Shown here: positions 23,127-31,322 of the stretch, piece by piece
Numbering within the stretch: position 1 is the first letter of the stretch
How the letters are laid out: every line of letters begins with the position of its first letter
Assembly (NCBI GenBank): GCA_040005095.1
Contig: JBDTZN010000004.1
Coordinates: 1 to 64,000 of the forward strand
From: UBA5186 sp040005095
Lineage (GTDB): Bacteria > Actinomycetota > Thermoleophilia > Gaiellales > Gaiellaceae
Length of the DNA: 64,000 bases
Direction of reading: 5' to 3'
Program-made: the position numbers and the translations under genes
The notes under the pieces: generated by a model
Told to the model about the DNA's origin: nothing
The model's input: the letters and a program-made list of their open reading frames with translations, nothing else
Databases searched by the model: none

Positions 23127-23453
23127 ATGGGCAAGGGCTGGGATCGGGCGTCCCTCGACTACAACGTCCGGCCCGACAAGGCCGAGCGGGACGTCTCGCA
23201 GCAAGACTTGCTTCTGCCGATGATCGGCAACGGCGGGAAGCTGCAGCTGTTGCTCATATCCGCCGCGTGCGGCCTGATGTTCGCGTTCCTCTGGGTCTGG
23301 ACGACGCTCCTCGTGCTGACGATCCTCGGCCACGGCGTCGGGCGCTGGTTCTATCCGCTCGTCTTCGGCGCGGCTCTCGGCGGCACCGTGGCGATCTTCA
23401 GCTTCGGCTGCTGGGACTTCGAGCGCAACCGGCGCTGGGCCGAAGAGATCTGA
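23127..23453 (+). CDS. Small membrane protein of unknown function
   Basis: 108 residues from ATG. Basic, polar N-terminus (GKGWDRASLDYNVRPDKAE), two hydrophobic segments (about 38-58 and 62-92), the second with a Gly-rich turn, and an acidic C-terminus (ERNRRWAEEI). No known family. Divergent from the small Cys peptide gene, 28 bases apart. Confidence 0.65.
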   Translation: MGKGWDRASLDYNVRPDKAERDVSQQDLLLPMIGNGGKLQLLLISAACGLMFAFLWVWTTLLVLTILGHGVGRWFYPLVFGAALGGTVAIFSFGCWDFERNRRWAEEI

Positions 23454-23502
23454 TCGTCATCAGCAGCAGCTGATTCCCGCGTGGCCGCCGAGGCGGCCTC
23501 GC

Positions 23503-25998
23503 TCAATGCGTCGCCCAGAACCATTCGCCGACGTAGCGGAGCTCCGACGCGATCCCGAGGCGAACGGCGAAGACGCGCACTTCATTGTCGCGCCCGCGGG
23601 GCGGAAGGAGGCTCCGCGGGAGCTCGAACACAAACGCGTCCTCCCTCTCGCGGGCCTGCCCGAGGATGTGGTGGGGTCGGAGATCCTCCGATCGCCCCCA
23701 GTAGACGCCCCGACCCTCTACGAAGACGACGAGTGTGTGGATCGGTCGGCGCGCCTTGACGTGCTTGGCGTTGCCGGTGAACGCGAAGCCGGTGCTTTTG
23801 CTCGCGACTCGCACAGTCCCTCGAAGCGCTCCGGGCCGGATCGCGAGCGTCCTTCCTGCGGATTCGATCACCTCGCGTCCGTCCCGCTCTTCCAGGGTGA
23901 AGCCGCGATCGCTGTCGCGTAGCTGCTCGAGGACGAGCCGTGGTTCGTTCCCGCGGACGGCGTAGACCGCGACCGCGTTCTCGCCCGCGTGTAGCGCGTT
24001 CTCCGGGACGGATGCCGAGAACCGCATCTCCCCGTTCTCGACGAAGGTGCGCGTCGTCGCCGCGATCCGGCCGTTCACGGCGACTGCGAGGGCCTGGTCG
24101 CGCGTCACGGATCCCTTGATCTTCCCTTCGATGTACGACGGGAGCAGGTCCGAGTCGCGGTCCACCGCCCCGAGGAGCATGCGCCCGTCCAGCTCGTCCG
24201 TCCCGTCGACGCTCGGCCGGACCCGTAGGCCCGCGACAGTCCGACCCACCAGCCGATGATGAGGCCCGATTCGGTAGAGCGCCGAGAGAGAGCCGCTGCC
24301 GAACACAGCCAGTTGCCGCTCCAGCGTGCGCGCCCGCTGCGCGCGAAGCTCCGCGAGTGGCGCCGTGATCCAGCGTCCTTCTTGCGCGAGCACGGACACC
24401 GTGCCGTCGGTGGGCAACCGTCGCCCCACGACCGGGCGGCCGTCCAACCGCCAGGGAACGGAGATACCCACTACGCGCGCGATCGACGGCACGACGTCGA
24501 TCGTGCTGACGGGTGAATCCAGGATTCGCCCTCTCGTCTGCCCTGGGAGCTTCACGAACAGCGGGACGAACGCGATGTCGTCGAGGTTCCCCGGCGTCGG
24601 GCGGCGGCGCGGCTCTTCGAGCCGGAAGCTCACTCCGTGGTCGGCGGTGACGATCACGAGCGCATTCTTGTAGAGGCCTGTCGAGCGCAATCGACGAACG
24701 ATGTTCCCGAGAGCCCGGTCGGTGTACGCGACCTGGAGCAGGTATCGCTGATAGCTCTGAAGCGACGGCCAGCTTTGCTTCCAAACGCCCCTCTCCATCC
24801 CGCGCAAGACGCGTGCATCGATCGCGTATCGCCTTCCCGAGGGCAAATAGAGGTACGGAACGTGCGGAAGCAATGAATGCAGGAAGTAGAACGTGGGGCC
24901 CCGGTCGGCCGTGATCGAGTTCGTGAACCGGCACACGTTCCTCGCGCAGGGCTCGATCGTGCCCGACGGCCCGACGGTTTGGGCGCGATCCTCACGCGCG
25001 CCGAAATCGCCCCACGAGTCGTCGATGTGCGGAAGCCGACTCGCGTAAGGGGCTGGCAGCAGCAGGTGGAGATAGACGATTCCGACGTCGGACGCGAGCG
25101 AGCCGTAGGCGCCCGTCGCCTGCGCGCCCGCCTGCGACGCGCGTGCCTGCCGGCAGATCGTGGGCGGGCACAGCCGCGTGAGCGTTTCGATCGCGACCAC
25201 ACGGTAGCTCCCGCCGAGGAGCGTGAAGACGTTGCGCGGATACTCGGAGAAGACGGGAAGCCGACCGGGCACAGGCAGGCGCCCCGTGAGAAGTGACGGC
25301 ACAGCCACCTCACTGAGCCAGTACTTCGTCGTCGCGTTGCGGAACCAGGTCGAGTCGGCGGCAAGGGAGCCAAAGTTCGGAAAGCGCGCAGCATCGATCC
25401 TCTGACGTTGGTTCATCAGACCCACGGTGCTGAACTCGTCGAAGACGATCAGGACGACAGGAGTCCGCGCGGACACCGTTACCGCCTGGACCTCCGGCGT
25501 GTCGACGAAGACCAGCTTGGACACGGGCGACTGGAACAGGAAGAGCGCGAGGAAGAGGAGCGGCGCGGGCGCGAGCACGGTGAGGAACGAGCGGGCCGCT
25601 TGAGTGCGGGCGTAGACGAGCGCCGCCCCCGTTCCAGCCGCCAAAGCGACCACGAGCGCGGCGCTGCCGGTCAATGCATCGACCTTCGTGATCACGGCGA
25701 GCGCCAGCAGCGCGACAAGCGCGCCGAGGAAGATGAAGTGGAGCGCTCGGGCAAAGCCTCGGGACACCGCCGCTACGGCGAGTTCGACGAGAACGAGCAC
25801 GATCGGCGGCAGCACCGCCAAAGCGACCGCGAAGAGCACGATCTCAGTGCTCGACGAGTCGCGCACCGCGAAGAAGGTCGGGTTCCGCCCGAGGATGTCG
25901 AAGACGGGTTGCGCCAGAGCGAGGGCCGACAGCACGGCCAGGTGGATGCCGTTCGTGAGCGCCTCGCGCCCTTTGCGGTCAGGCTCGCGGCCGCGCAA
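23503..25998 (-). CDS. Membrane sulfatase-like (alkaline-phosphatase superfamily) hydrolase
   Basis: 831 residues. The N-terminal third holds five to six transmembrane helices (about 12-180); a periplasmic sulfatase-like domain follows. Metal ligands: VVLIVFDEFSTVGL near residue 190 and the DH pair in VIVTADHGVSF near residue 465. The nucleophile region reads WLSEVAVPSLLTGR, a Ser/Thr-type (not Cys) site, as in phosphotransferases rather than formylglycine sulfatases. The remaining 300 residues are beta-rich. Related proteins transfer or remove glycerol-phosphate or modify surface polymers. The start overlaps the methyltransferase stop by 20 bases, so they are co-transcribed. Confidence 0.88.
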   Translation of the reverse strand: MRGREPDRKGREALTNGIHLAVLSALALAQPVFDILGRNPTFFAVRDSSSTEIVLFAVALAVLPPIVLVLVELAVAAVSRGFARALHFIFLGALVALLALAVITKVDALTGSAALVVALAAGTGAALVYARTQAARSFLTVLAPAPLLFLALFLFQSPVSKLVFVDTPEVQAVTVSARTPVVLIVFDEFSTVGLMNQRQRIDAARFPNFGSLAADSTWFRNATTKYWLSEVAVPSLLTGRLPVPGRLPVFSEYPRNVFTLLGGSYRVVAIETLTRLCPPTICRQARASQAGAQATGAYGSLASDVGIVYLHLLLPAPYASRLPHIDDSWGDFGAREDRAQTVGPSGTIEPCARNVCRFTNSITADRGPTFYFLHSLLPHVPYLYLPSGRRYAIDARVLRGMERGVWKQSWPSLQSYQRYLLQVAYTDRALGNIVRRLRSTGLYKNALVIVTADHGVSFRLEEPRRRPTPGNLDDIAFVPLFVKLPGQTRGRILDSPVSTIDVVPSIARVVGISVPWRLDGRPVVGRRLPTDGTVSVLAQEGRWITAPLAELRAQRARTLERQLAVFGSGSLSALYRIGPHHRLVGRTVAGLRVRPSVDGTDELDGRMLLGAVDRDSDLLPSYIEGKIKGSVTRDQALAVAVNGRIAATTRTFVENGEMRFSASVPENALHAGENAVAVYAVRGNEPRLVLEQLRDSDRGFTLEERDGREVIESAGRTLAIRPGALRGTVRVASKSTGFAFTGNAKHVKARRPIHTLVVFVEGRGVYWGRSEDLRPHHILGQAREREDAFVFELPRSLLPPRGRDNEVRVFAVRLGIASELRYVGEWFWATH

Positions 25999-27400
25999 AG
26001 TAGAGCTCCCGCGTTCCGGAGGAGAGCTTCTCGGACCGAACGACGTCGAACCGTTCCGACAGGCTCCGTTCGAACCACTCCCGCTGATAGTCGGGATGGT
26101 CGTGCGGGCGCTTGCGCGCGAGCAGCCGCTTCACCATCGGGTCGTCCTGAGTCGGAAACTCGATCACAAGCGCGGTTGACAGTGACCGGAGCCAGTCGAG
26201 GAACTCCGCGACCGGGATGTTGCCGCCGATCGACACGTGGTGGATGAGTGCAAGGCAGATCGTGAGGTCCGGGCTTCCGCGTTCCTGTAGTGGGCGCCGC
26301 TCTCTTCCTCGCCACCCCAGACCGGGAGAGGGGTCGGCGACGTTCAGGGTCAGGGGAAGGACCTTCTTCGCTTCTTCGGATTTGAGTTGTTCGTAGAGCT
26401 GGTCGACCACGACGGCATCGGCGTCCATCGCGACGACGTAGTCCGCCGTCTCGGCCGCCAGTCGTGCGTGCGTGCCGTCGTTGCAGCCGATGTCCCAGAC
26501 CAGCGCCGGACCCTCCTCAGCGACAGCGTCGGCGACGAACTTGGTTTTCCGCTCCGCGTCGACTTGTGAATACGTAGTCGTAGGCCCGTACTCGGACCAG
26601 GCCGAAGGCGCGGGAGACCAGCGCAGACCGGAGATCAGGCGCTCCAGCCGCGTGACGTTGGCGACGATCAGCTCCTTGTGGAACCCGGCCGCCTTCAGCT
26701 CACGATTCAGGTCGCGGTCGCTGGCCCCAAGGGACCGTTCGAACTTGCTGTGCAGCACGACGTGCGTCAACGCTCCGCGCCGGAAGAGGTCGCGCCAGCC
26801 CAGGAGGCCGCGGCACTCGGCGGGTGTGATGCCGTCGATCCTGCCCCGCAGCCAGGGCCGGAACGGGACGCCTTTCCACGCCTCGAGCAGAAGCGGGTAG
26901 AGAAAGAGCATGCAGAACTGCCGGTAGCCCGCCCATGGTTCGCCTTCCTGCAACGTCTCGAACGACCCCACGTCGACGAAGACCGGCGTCGCGCCGTGGA
27001 ACTGCACGTTGTAGGGCGAGGAATCCTTGAGGATCAGACCCGCGTTCACCGATCGGCGCACGAGCTCGAGCTGCAGGAGCGCAGCGTCGCGGAGCATGCC
27101 GAACGTCCACTCGTAGGGATACGAGACGAACGGAAGGACGTCGTGCTCCAGGATGCCGGCGGCGTTCGCGGAGACGAGGCCGAGGGCTGCGGGGACGTCG
27201 ACCGCTTCGCGCGTTTCGACGAGCTTTGCCTCCTGAACGAGCTCGGTGAACAGCGGCAGCGACGAAAGCGCACGCCAATCCGCCAAGCCCCGGTCGGCGA
27301 GCAGCCTGAACACGCGCCCTTCCGCGATGACCACGTGGCTGTCCGGGTCGCGGAAGGAACCTGGTTCGCGCTCCGCGGGCGCAAAGTTCCGTTCGTCCAA
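25979..27400 (-). CDS. Kinase-like / SAM methyltransferase fusion protein
   Basis: About 473 residues. Residues 20-260 look like a protein-kinase-like fold: LILKDSSPYNVQFHG matches the catalytic loop (Asp126, Asn131) and VFVDVGSFE the metal-binding DxG (Asp143). The Gly-rich loop and the Lys are not clear. Residues about 290-460 form a class-I methyltransferase: LVWDIGCNDGTHARLA (SAM loop), VVAMDADAVVVDQL, and LTICLALIHHVSIGG. NoeA-type or nodulation-like methyltransferases are the nearest family I know. I place the start at TTG 27400; CTG 27421 with a better Shine-Dalgarno is an alternative. Co-transcribed with the sulfatase-like gene. Confidence 0.78.
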   Translation of the reverse strand: MDERNFAPAEREPGSFRDPDSHVVIAEGRVFRLLADRGLADWRALSSLPLFTELVQEAKLVETREAVDVPAALGLVSANAAGILEHDVLPFVSYPYEWTFGMLRDAALLQLELVRRSVNAGLILKDSSPYNVQFHGATPVFVDVGSFETLQEGEPWAGYRQFCMLFLYPLLLEAWKGVPFRPWLRGRIDGITPAECRGLLGWRDLFRRGALTHVVLHSKFERSLGASDRDLNRELKAAGFHKELIVANVTRLERLISGLRWSPAPSAWSEYGPTTTYSQVDAERKTKFVADAVAEEGPALVWDIGCNDGTHARLAAETADYVVAMDADAVVVDQLYEQLKSEEAKKVLPLTLNVADPSPGLGWRGRERRPLQERGSPDLTICLALIHHVSIGGNIPVAEFLDWLRSLSTALVIEFPTQDDPMVKRLLARKRPHDHPDYQREWFERSLSERFDVVRSEKLSSGTRELYFARPRA

Positions 27401-27417
27401 CTGACTCTGCCCGGCGG

Positions 27418-27585
27418 TCAGGTCTGCGGGCCTTCCTCCTCCGGCTGACCGATCCGCAAGAGCCTCTTGAGACGGCGCCAGTACACCTTCGCGAACACCG
27501 CAACGGCGGCCGCGCCGCCTGCGAGCGCCTGGAGCAGGAGGCTTCCAGTCCCCGCGTCGATGTAGGCCAAGTACGAAGCGCTCAT
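27418..27585 (-). CDS. 55-residue membrane protein (YIDxGTGSLLLQ-type)
   Basis: MSASYLAYIDAGTGSLLLQA starts a short protein with one membrane helix (ALAGGAAAVAVFAKVYW) and a basic end, RRLKRLLRIG. This motif recurs in actinobacterial genomes beside methyltransferase and sulfatase genes of surface-polymer loci (from memory of the family; no search done). It precedes the methyltransferase in the same operon. Weak ribosome site. Confidence 0.65.
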   Translation of the reverse strand: MSASYLAYIDAGTGSLLLQALAGGAAAVAVFAKVYWRRLKRLLRIGQPEEEGPQT

Positions 27586-27670
27586 GTCTTGTCCCGTCCC
27601 AGATTGAAGAGATCGTGAACCGCAATTCTCACACATCCGCGGGCCTTTGCCCAATCTGGCTTCGCGCGTG

Positions 27671-27713
27671 ATAGGGGATGAGGCCGATCGTCAGATCGAC
27701 CTCATCCCCTATG
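27671..27713 (-). terminator. Hairpin downstream of the 40-residue membrane peptide gene
   Basis: ATAGGGGATGAGG pairs with CCTCATCCCCTAT, and the inner CGATC with GATCG around a GTCA loop, giving a long, almost continuous stem. It follows the small gene on the minus strand and precedes the sulfatase/methyltransferase unit. Likely terminator. Confidence 0.7.
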
Positions 27714-27717
27714 CCAT

Positions 27718-27840
27718 CTAGAAGCGTCCGCGGCCGAAAAATCCAAGTACCGCGAGCACGACGATGACGATCAAGATGATCAGGAGAATGCTGAGCGCTG
27801 GCCTCCTCTCGGCGTAGGTGGTCTTCTTTTCCGTGAGCAC
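27718..27840 (-). CDS. 40-residue single-pass membrane peptide
   Basis: GTG start with AGGAG 7 bases before it. Basic N-terminus (LTEKKTTYAERRP), one hydrophobic helix (LSILLIILIVIVVLAVLGFF), and a GRGRF tail. Paralogue of the 25-residue gene at 7448-7525, which has the same LGFF-x-RGR end. Not assigned to a known function. Confidence 0.65.
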   Translation of the reverse strand: MLTEKKTTYAERRPALSILLIILIVIVVLAVLGFFGRGRF

Positions 27841-27863
27841 GTTCCGGCTCCTGCGCGCTTCGT

Positions 27864-28418
27864 ATGATTCGGCCAATGGTTCCCGATGGCCCACTCGAAG
27901 AAACCGAGGCCGGGCTCGTCGCCGCGGGTGAGGGCTGGTTCGTGCTGAACGCCCGGGAAGCCCGCTGGTGGAACCGCGAGGGGCGCGGCAAGAGTCTCGT
28001 CTTCGAGGGCAAGACGGACTTCCCGCAGGTCGGGATCAACCTCTTCGTCCTCCCGGCGGGCGAGCCGATCGGGATGTACCACTGGGAAGCCGACCAGGAG
28101 GACTTCCTCGTGCTCGCGGGCGAGGCGCTGTTGATCGTCGAGGGCGAAGAGCGACCGTTGCGTCAATGGGACTTCGTGCACTGCCCCGTCGATGCAAAGC
28201 ACATGATCGTCGGGGCCGGAGACGGGCCGTGCGCAGTCCTGGCGATCGGCGCACGCGAGCATCAGGAGGGCGACGGCTGGGGCGGCTATCCCGTCGACGA
28301 TGTCGCGCAGAAGCACGGTGCAGGCGTCGAGGAGGAGACGACCGACCCGCACGAGGCGTACGCCCGGTTCCCGCAGGGCGTGGCTTCGCGATACCGCGAC
28401 GGCTGGCTCCCCGACTAA
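27864..28418 (+). CDS. Cupin-domain protein
   Basis: 184 residues. One cupin barrel: INLFVLPAGEPIGMYHWEADQEDFLVLAGEALLIVEGEE contains motif 1 (G-x5-H-x-E/H pattern), and RQWDFVHCPVDAKHMIVGAGDGPCAVLAIG motif 2 with the second His. Metal-binding is likely; the substrate is unknown. A segment of 50 residues after the barrel has conserved Trp and Tyr. ATG 27876 may be the true start. Confidence 0.78.
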   Translation: MIRPMVPDGPLEETEAGLVAAGEGWFVLNAREARWWNREGRGKSLVFEGKTDFPQVGINLFVLPAGEPIGMYHWEADQEDFLVLAGEALLIVEGEERPLRQWDFVHCPVDAKHMIVGAGDGPCAVLAIGAREHQEGDGWGGYPVDDVAQKHGAGVEEETTDPHEAYARFPQGVASRYRDGWLPD

Positions 28419-28448
28419 CTCGCGGCGGCGCCCGACGTCTGCGAAGTC

Positions 28449-28818
28449 GTGGCGCGCGCACTTGCGATCACAGTCACGCTCGGAGCGGCCGGGGTGCTCT
28501 GCACGGCGTCGTGGGCTGCGCCCGCGCCCGATCCCGATCGGGCCTTGCTAGATGGGGTCGATGTGGCCGTCGCACCGATCTCCCACCGGCTCCGGCCGGA
28601 TCTCGTTGCCAGGATCGTCCTCGCGCGTGCCCAACGGTGCTCGGCTCGACTCGATCCGGCTGACGCGACAGGGCTCGTGGCAAGTGCGCGTCCACGGCCC
28701 GTTCGAAGTCCGCCTGCCCAACCTGGCGGACACGACGGTCGAGCAGGCGTGCTACGAGGTGGCCGATCGAAACGCACGAATTTGGGCCTTCGGGATCCCG
28801 GAGTGCGTGACTACTTGA
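28449..28818 (+). pseudogene. Possible frameshifted secreted protein gene
   Basis: Frame 1 (from 28449) encodes a signal-peptide-like start (ALAITVTLGAAGVLCTASWA) and continues sensibly to about LVARIVLARA. From about 28629 the protein-like sequence continues in another frame (starting VPNGARLDSIRLTRQ and ending FGIPECVTT). It looks like one gene broken by a single indel near 28620. Alternatively the downstream frame may be an independent 63-residue gene. No family recognised. Confidence 0.4.
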
Positions 28819-29566
28819 CCAACCTAAGCGCGACCTGAACATCCCGCGCGTCGCCAGCTCGCGAACACGAAGCACACACGGCTTCGGCGAGCCATGCGGC
28901 GGCGTCGACCGTCCACACTGGATGCGTGATCTCTGCTCGGAACGGATCGGTGTCCGATACCGCCCACGGATGCTCCACACCGAAAACAAATGGATTCGGT
29001 GCGAATGAAGGTGGATACGACGCGAATGGGACTTCCCCCATCGCGGCCTCCACTTCGACGAACTCCGACAAGGCCGCGAGGATCGCATCGGGATCAAGCT
29101 GTGCCGAGGAGGGGTCCGGCCAGGCCTCGCTCGCCTGAACAAGTACGCGGGCCGGTCCTTCGGCAATCAGCTTGCGGTCATCGATGACCGAGCCGGCGAC
29201 CCGTGTCCGCAGACGGTCGCCTACATATTCGAGTGGCACGATCGCATCGGCCCCTGTCAGCGTCGCCTTTCCATACAGCTCCAACGCGTCCCACATCGTT
29301 CGGAGGAGACCCGCCAGCGGAACGTCGTTGGGCGGAGTTTCGCGCTCAGATCGAAGGTCGACGTGGCCCCATCCACGCAAGAGATCGTCGCCCGGGCTTT
29401 CAAGATCAGCCCCCGAGTCGCACGCACCCCACGGCAGCTCGACTCCCCACCGGGAGTCGAGGGTGTGGAGCAGAGAAAACTCGGCAGTCTCGGCCGCAAT
29501 CGACGAGTTCGCCTCGAAGTCACCACGCAGGCCGGCCAACAGGTACAGGTTCCGAAACTCGTCCAC
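28811..29566 (-). CDS. Hypothetical protein
   Basis: 251 residues, soluble, acidic, no signal peptide. Segments such as EFRNLYLLAGLRGDFEANSS and the Trp-rich LLRTMWDALELYGKATLTG look like a real protein, but no family is recognised. A C-terminal CASCSR motif might bind metal. Overlaps the broken gene at 28449-28818 by 8 bases at its end, convergent. Confidence 0.55.
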   Translation of the reverse strand: MDEFRNLYLLAGLRGDFEANSSIAAETAEFSLLHTLDSRWGVELPWGACDSGADLESPGDDLLRGWGHVDLRSERETPPNDVPLAGLLRTMWDALELYGKATLTGADAIVPLEYVGDRLRTRVAGSVIDDRKLIAEGPARVLVQASEAWPDPSSAQLDPDAILAALSEFVEVEAAMGEVPFASYPPSFAPNPFVFGVEHPWAVSDTDPFRAEITHPVWTVDAAAWLAEAVCASCSRAGDARDVQVALRLVK

Positions 29567-29571
29567 GTCCG

Positions 29572-29868
29572 CTAGCGCCGCACGATCGAGAACCTGGCGC
29601 TGGCGAAGTCGCCGTTCCGTCCGAGCTCGTCCAGACGCAGCTCGACGCGCCGGGGCAGCAGCGGCGCGCCGGCGCCCAGCGTTACCGGCGCGATCGAAAC
29701 GATGACCTCGTCCAGCAGCCCCGCGTCGGCGAACTGACCGGCCAGGTCTCCCCCACCGACGATCCAGACGTTCCGATCACCCGCGGCGTCGACCATCTGC
29801 TTGTGCACGCCTGCGACGTCGGCGCTGGTGAACTCGATTCGCGCGTCGGGGACGACCGGCAGCTGTCG
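29572..29868 (-). pseudogene. N-terminally truncated RibD/DHFR-like reductase remnant
   Basis: The C-terminal half of a RibD_C-type dihydrofolate-reductase-like domain is intact (VHKQMVDAAGDRNVWIVGGG, LLDEVIVSIAPVTLGAGAPL). The N-terminal half that holds the first NADPH strand is missing. Similarity stops near RQLPVVP at about 29868, where a different sequence begins. No start codon with ribosome site fits. Considered a pseudogene, 3' part only. Confidence 0.6.
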
Positions 29869-30074
29869 GTCTCGAGCAGATGCTCCCGCGAATCGAGAAG
29901 TGGCAGGCCCAGATCAAGATCGCGCCGAAGCCGCCGGCTGCGGCTCCGTCCGTCTAGCTCAGCAAGTCAGCGACCGGTGCTCTGGCGGCGGCGCCTGGGC
30001 GGCGTTCGGGAACGTCGTCAGGAGCGTGACGCCGACGGCTGCGCGGCTCCGTTCGGGCCGCCGTTTGAAGGCAG
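29869..30074. other. Decayed non-coding stretch
   Basis: A 206-base stretch between the RibD remnant and a cold-shock-like remnant. A plus-strand frame (29880-29957) resembles a gene's end (MLPRIEKWQAQIKIAPKPP, then AAAPSV) but lacks its body. Nothing else is recognisable. Probably a scar of deletion. Confidence 0.4.
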
Positions 30075-30165
30075 ATGCCGTGCGCCGAGAGGCTGCTCTG
30101 GTTCAACGAGACGAAGCACTAGGAGTTCATCCAGACCGAGGACGACGAGCCTGTCCAAAGACGTC
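30075..30165 (+). pseudogene. Cold-shock-domain gene remnant
   Basis: From ATG 30075 the frame reads MPCAERLLWFNETKH, then TAG (30120), then EFIQTEDDE. The pattern WFN-x4-YGFI-x-x-EDD matches the CSD RNP1 region, with the Tyr codon replaced by a stop and the following Gly by Glu. The part after EDDE no longer matches. A decayed cspA-like gene. Confidence 0.45.
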
Positions 30166-30242
30166 CGAAGGCGAGTACCATTGGCGCTCGCCAAGGGACA
30201 TCACGGACCTGCATCCTCATCTGCTGAGCAGTCTCCGGCGCC

Positions 30243-31088
30243 ATGCGCGGTCCTAGCGCACGGCTGGTTGCCGGAAGCGCGATCTCCCTGGTCCTGATCG
30301 GTGGGTCCGCAGTGGCGCTGACTCGTCACGAGCCGCGGACCGCAGCCCGTTCGGTGCGCTCCGTCGAGTCCAGGACCGTCGCCCGATCAGCTGTGGCCGC
30401 TCGAGTCGCCAGACCGAGGCACCTTCGCGGAAGCAGATTCTTCTGCAAGCTCGCACCCGGTGCGGCAAGCCTCCCGGCGAGCCGACTCCGGGGCTTGGGG
30501 CATCATTTGCAGCAGTACCCGGATCTCGCGCTTGCGACCCCAGCGCAGAGTGCTGCGGCCGTGCGTCTGTTGGCCACACTCCGCGCTTCTGCACGAGATT
30601 GGAGCAGCCTGGGCGCAGCGTCCACGGCAGGCTTTGACCTCCACACGGCGCGACGGGCAGCCGGAGACGAGACCCCTCACTACCTCCACGCCGAGAGCCG
30701 CCGGTTCGCCAACGACGGCCGCTACCTCGACCCGCAGCGGCCCGAGGCTCTGATCTACGCCAACGTGCCCGGGCGTCCTCTCGTGCTGATCGGAGCCATG
30801 TTCAGCATGCCGCGGGGCATCCAGGGGCCCAACCCGGCTGGTCCGATCGCACGTTGGCACTTCCATCGCGTGTGCGCGCGAGGCACCGCGCGCGGCCTCA
30901 AGCCGCTTGCCGATGGGACGTGTCCGCCCGGCGAAAGCCTCGGAGAAGGCAGCGAGATGCTGCACGTCTGGTTCACCCACGAGCTGCGCAGCGCCTACGC
31001 GATCCACGCGCCCGAGCCGGAGCTTTGTGCCGCCCGCCTCCTGCCGCACGGCTACTGCACGAGCGGGCTGCACCTGCAGGGCATGTAG
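30243..31088 (+). CDS. Secreted hypothetical protein
   Basis: 281 residues from ATG. N-terminal signal or anchor (LVAGSAISLVLIGGSAVAL), followed by an Arg/Ser/Ala-rich linker to about residue 60. The C-terminal 150 residues are conserved-looking: HYLHAESRRFANDGRYLD, RPLVLIGAMFSMPRG, and PIARWHFHRVC, with several His and Cys (also CPPG, ELCAARLLPHGYC). This suggests a metal-binding extracytoplasmic domain. No family named. Confidence 0.65.
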   Translation: MRGPSARLVAGSAISLVLIGGSAVALTRHEPRTAARSVRSVESRTVARSAVAARVARPRHLRGSRFFCKLAPGAASLPASRLRGLGHHLQQYPDLALATPAQSAAAVRLLATLRASARDWSSLGAASTAGFDLHTARRAAGDETPHYLHAESRRFANDGRYLDPQRPEALIYANVPGRPLVLIGAMFSMPRGIQGPNPAGPIARWHFHRVCARGTARGLKPLADGTCPPGESLGEGSEMLHVWFTHELRSAYAIHAPEPELCAARLLPHGYCTSGLHLQGM

Positions 31089-31268
31089 CACCGTTCGCGG
31101 ACTCGCCCCGCCACGTTCGCCAGCGACGGGTGCCAGGCACGGGCCCCGTCCAGGTTCGTAAATCAATACCGGACCGTCCTCCGTCGGCTGGCCAACACGT
31201 AGCTGCTCTGGATTTTCGTACCTGACTGGTGCAGGGTTTTGTTCGCTAGACAGTTGCCAGGCACAACG
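31089..31268. repeat. Intergenic region with a GTGCCAGGCAC palindrome
   Basis: The palindrome GTGCCAGGCAC at 31130-31140 is embedded in GACGGG(T)...CCCCGTC (31125-31150), a longer inverted repeat. It matches the units at 14121 and 14153 in the next GGGCC as well. The remaining bases up to 31268 hold no gene that I recognise. Confidence 0.5.
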
Positions 31269-31314
31269 CGAAGTCATCATGGCTCCCGCGCATTTGCGCG
31301 GGAGCCGGACTTCG
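31269..31314 (-). terminator. Structured hairpin 3' of ssrA, family HP-1 copy 1
   Basis: Plus-strand layout: CGAAGTC - ATCAT - 11-bp inner stem (GGCTCCCGCGC) - ATTT loop - partner - G - GACTTCG. The outer stem is 7 bp, and the internal loop is 5x1 (ATCAT opposite G). It follows the tmRNA 3' end by 8 bases on the minus strand and probably ends its transcription. The same internal loop occurs at 43551-43594 with different stems. Confidence 0.75.
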
Positions 31315-31322
31315 GGAGGCAG

